From assembly GCA_025934475.1 (NCBI GenBank), contig JAICXZ010000121.1, positions 1 to 7,802 of the forward strand: a stretch of 7,802 nt of DNA. The letters run 5' to 3'. Below, one piece after another: positions 6,255 through 7,802 of the stretch. The number at the start of each line of letters is the position of its first letter. The stretch's first letter is position 1. The notes under the pieces are model-generated. The model was given only the letters and a program-made list of their open reading frames with translations. It did not search any database and was not told where the DNA came from. This DNA comes from Mucilaginibacter sp. (GTDB taxonomy: Bacteria; Bacteroidota; Bacteroidia; Sphingobacteriales; Sphingobacteriaceae). Made by a program: the position numbers and the translations under genes.

Positions 6255-7436
6255 TCAATAGTATTTAAATGTTCCGAATTCGGAGTTGATGGTCACCTGT
6301 TTTTTCTCAGCAGCTTCAACGCGGCCAATTATTTGGGCCTCCACGCCAAATGTTTTGGATATGGCGATCAGATCAGAAGCAATCTCCTCGGGAACATACA
6401 ACTCCATACGGTGCCCCATATTGAACACCTTGTACATTTCCTGCCAATCGGTTTTAGATTCTTCCCGGATCAGTTTGAATAATGGTGGAACGGGTAGTAG
6501 ATTATCCTTAATAATGTGTAGATGATCAACAAAATGCAATACCTTGGTCTGCGCGCCGCCGCTGCAGTGTACCATGCCATGGATGTTGCGGCGATGTTCT
6601 TCCAGCATTACCTTTATAATAGGTGCATAAGTACGGGTTGGAGATAGTACCAGTTTGCCGGCGGTTACTGTTTCGCCGTTTCCGATAGCTATAGGATCGG
6701 TTAGGCTTCTGCTGCCGGAAAATACAAGATCATAAGGTACAGCATGATCGTAGCTTTCGGGATATTTTTCGGCTATACCTTTATTAAATACATCGTGGCG
6801 AGCGGAAGTTAATCCGTTTGAACCCATGCCGCCATTGTATTCTTTCTCATAGCTTGCCTTTCCGTACGATGCAAGACCAACGATAACGTCTCCGGCCTGG
6901 ATACGATCATTGGAGATGACGTCATCGCGTTTCATGCGGCAGGTCACAGTCGAATCGACAATGATGGTGCGCACCAGGTCGCCAACGTCGGCAGTTTCAC
7001 CACCGGTTGAGTAAATACCGATGCCGGCATCTCTTAGCTCAGTCAGTATTTCTTCTGTACCATTAATAATGGCGGCAATTACCTCGCCCGGAATCAGGGT
7101 TTTATTGCGGCCGATGGTTGATGAAAGCAGGATGTTATCTATCGCGCCTACACAAAGCAGGTCGTCAATATTCATGATGATGGCGTCCTGCGCAATTCCA
7201 CGCCAAACAGACATGTCGCCAGTTTCTTTCCAATAGGTATAGGCCAGCGACGATTTGGTACCCGCGCCATCGGCATGCATGATATTGCAATACGAGGGAT
7301 CGTTATTTAATATGTCGGGAATTATTTTACAAAACGCTTTAGGGAAGATGCCTTTATCTATGTTTTTAATGGCGTTGTGCACGTCTTCTTTTGAAGCTGA
7401 AACACCACGCTGGTCATACCGTTGCGAAGAAATCAT
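6255..7436 (-). CDS. purM: Phosphoribosylformylglycinamidine cyclo-ligase (AIR synthetase)
   Basis: PurM closes the imidazole ring in de novo purine synthesis: FGAM + ATP gives AIR + ADP + Pi, in the cytoplasm, as a homodimer. The 393-residue protein shows YDQRGVSASKEDV near the start, the ATP-binding DGAGTK loop (56-61), the following helix DAIIMNIDDLLCVGA (84-98), GGETAD (145-150), SPTRTYAP and HCSGGAQ in the C-terminal half, and FNMGHRM (338-344). It is about 50 residues longer than the E. coli enzyme, as expected for the Bacteroidota form, and FNMGHRM differs from the GVGM version in E. coli. The ATG at 7436-7434 is chosen; a TTG two codons upstream (7442) is less likely. It lies 34 nt after the stop of the upstream CBS/ClC gene on the same strand, with a palindrome between them, so it may be co-transcribed or have its own promoter. 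No other pur gene is adjacent. Confidence 0.96.
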   Translation of the reverse strand: MISSQRYDQRGVSASKEDVHNAIKNIDKGIFPKAFCKIIPDILNNDPSYCNIMHADGAGTKSSLAYTYWKETGDMSVWRGIAQDAIIMNIDDLLCVGAIDNILLSSTIGRNKTLIPGEVIAAIINGTEEILTELRDAGIGIYSTGGETADVGDLVRTIIVDSTVTCRMKRDDVISNDRIQAGDVIVGLASYGKASYEKEYNGGMGSNGLTSARHDVFNKGIAEKYPESYDHAVPYDLVFSGSRSLTDPIAIGNGETVTAGKLVLSPTRTYAPIIKVMLEEHRRNIHGMVHCSGGAQTKVLHFVDHLHIIKDNLLPVPPLFKLIREESKTDWQEMYKVFNMGHRMELYVPEEIASDLIAISKTFGVEAQIIGRVEAAEKKQVTINSEFGTFKYY

Positions 7437-7440
7437 GGGC

Positions 7441-7468
7441 AAATATACCGTATAAACACGGTATATTT
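7441..7468. promoter_or_regulatory. 28-bp palindrome directly upstream of purM, overlapping a -7-like element
   Basis: AAATATACCGT (7441-7451) and ACGGTATATTT (7458-7468) are perfect 11-bp inverted repeats around a 6-nt centre. The palindrome fills most of the gap between the upstream gene's stop (7471) and the purM ATG (7436). On the minus strand TATATTTG (7447-7440) fits the TAnnTTTG -7 consensus but lies only 3 nt before the ATG, and I found no convincing -33 element. The stem is AT-rich without a T-tract beyond it, so it is a poor intrinsic terminator. An operator or an mRNA leader hairpin are the alternatives. Confidence 0.6.
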
Positions 7469-7470
7469 AA

Positions 7471-7802
7471 TCAGGTACTTTCAGAATGCTCTTTTAAGAG
7501 CTGGCGATACCGGCTCAAAATAGCCGATTTAGAAATAAGCCCTTTAAAGTTATTGTCATTATCAACTACCGGCAATACCCATGTTGATGTTTCATCAAAT
7601 TTATCTGCAATGGCAACCATGTCTTCGTTAATACCAATAACAGTATCCGGTATTTTCATGACATTTACGATTTCCAGTTTTTTGAACAGATCTGGGTTGA
7701 AGAGCATAGGCCGCAAATCATCGAGGTAAATAATGCCTGCAAGTCGCTCACCGTCTAAGACAACAATAAGATTTCGTTTGCCATTTCTGATCAGTTCCAG
7801 GA
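7471..7802 (-). CDS. CBS-domain pair, probable C-terminus of a ClC-type chloride channel/transporter (partial)
   Basis: The reading frame is open from the right edge to the TGA at 7473-7471, giving the last 109 complete codons of a larger protein; the start is outside the window. It begins with the end of one CBS domain (RNLIVVLDGERLAGIIYLDD) and continues through a linker (LRPMLFNPDLFKKLEIVNVM) into a second CBS domain (KIPDTVIGINEDM, then LPVVDNDNNFKGLISKSAILS), ending in SRYRQLLKEHSEST. CBS pairs bind adenine nucleotides or similar ligands and regulate the attached domain. The linker, with LDD.R..LF(N/D)P, and the YR.LL tail are what I recall from cytoplasmic C-termini of Bacteroidota ClC chloride channels, but the membrane part is not visible, so another CBS protein is possible. 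No in-frame ATG before 7707 is a plausible start. Confidence 0.8.
   Translation of the reverse strand, partial: LELIRNGKRNLIVVLDGERLAGIIYLDDLRPMLFNPDLFKKLEIVNVMKIPDTVIGINEDMVAIADKFDETSTWVLPVVDNDNNFKGLISKSAILSRYRQLLKEHSEST

Noticed and set aside
7471..7716. Free-standing 81-residue CBS protein starting at 7716
   Set aside because: The apparent start is a TTG and the frame stays open to the window edge with more CBS-like sequence, so it is the tail of a longer protein.
7391..7729. 112-codon plus-strand frame over the purM start and the CBS gene
   Set aside because: Antisense to two recognisable genes and crossing the 28-bp palindrome; no family resemblance.
1..7802. tRNA, rRNA, CRISPR array, transposase or phage genes
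   Set aside because: I looked on both strands and saw no cloverleaf-like tRNA sequence, no regularly spaced repeat-spacer array and no mobile-element protein motif.

Overview
The window looks like a chromosomal segment of a Bacteroidota bacterium, most probably a Sphingobacteriaceae-type organism such as Mucilaginibacter or Pedobacter; the genus is inference. The evidence is an Oar/SusC-style TonB-dependent receptor with an N-terminal carboxypeptidase-regulatory domain, the long Bacteroidota form of PurM, a sigma-factor N-terminus typical of the phylum, and three good matches to the Bacteroidota -33/-7 promoter (TTG/TTTG, then TAnnTTTG) upstream of genes that mostly lack a Shine-Dalgarno sequence.

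Layout from left to right: the first 14 codons of the primary sigma factor gene rpoD (minus strand, running off the left edge) with its own promoter; a metallo-beta-lactamase-fold hydrolase (minus); a 65-bp palindromic element built from 7-bp units that nearly fills the gap; dihydrolipoyl dehydrogenase lpdA (minus); a 330-bp divergent intergenic region with a promoter for lpdA on one strand and one for the receptor on the other; a 1107-residue TonB-dependent outer-membrane receptor (plus); a perfect 26-bp-arm bidirectional terminator; purM (minus); a 28-bp palindrome; and the C-terminal CBS-domain part of a probable ClC-type chloride channel (minus, running off the right edge).

Most of the window is core housekeeping: transcription initiation, the lipoamide dehydrogenase subunit of 2-oxo acid dehydrogenase complexes, and the fifth step of purine synthesis. 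No phage, transposase, CRISPR, toxin-antitoxin or defence genes are visible. lpdA and the hydrolase are probably co-transcribed, because no separate promoter for the hydrolase is visible. The receptor is a single-gene unit with its own promoter and terminator and no SusD partner in the window.

No obviously new multi-gene system is present. The most interesting structures are non-coding: the heptamer-built palindrome between lpdA and the hydrolase, the palindrome overlapping a promoter-like sequence directly before purM, and the roughly helically spaced ATTAA boxes upstream of the receptor promoter.
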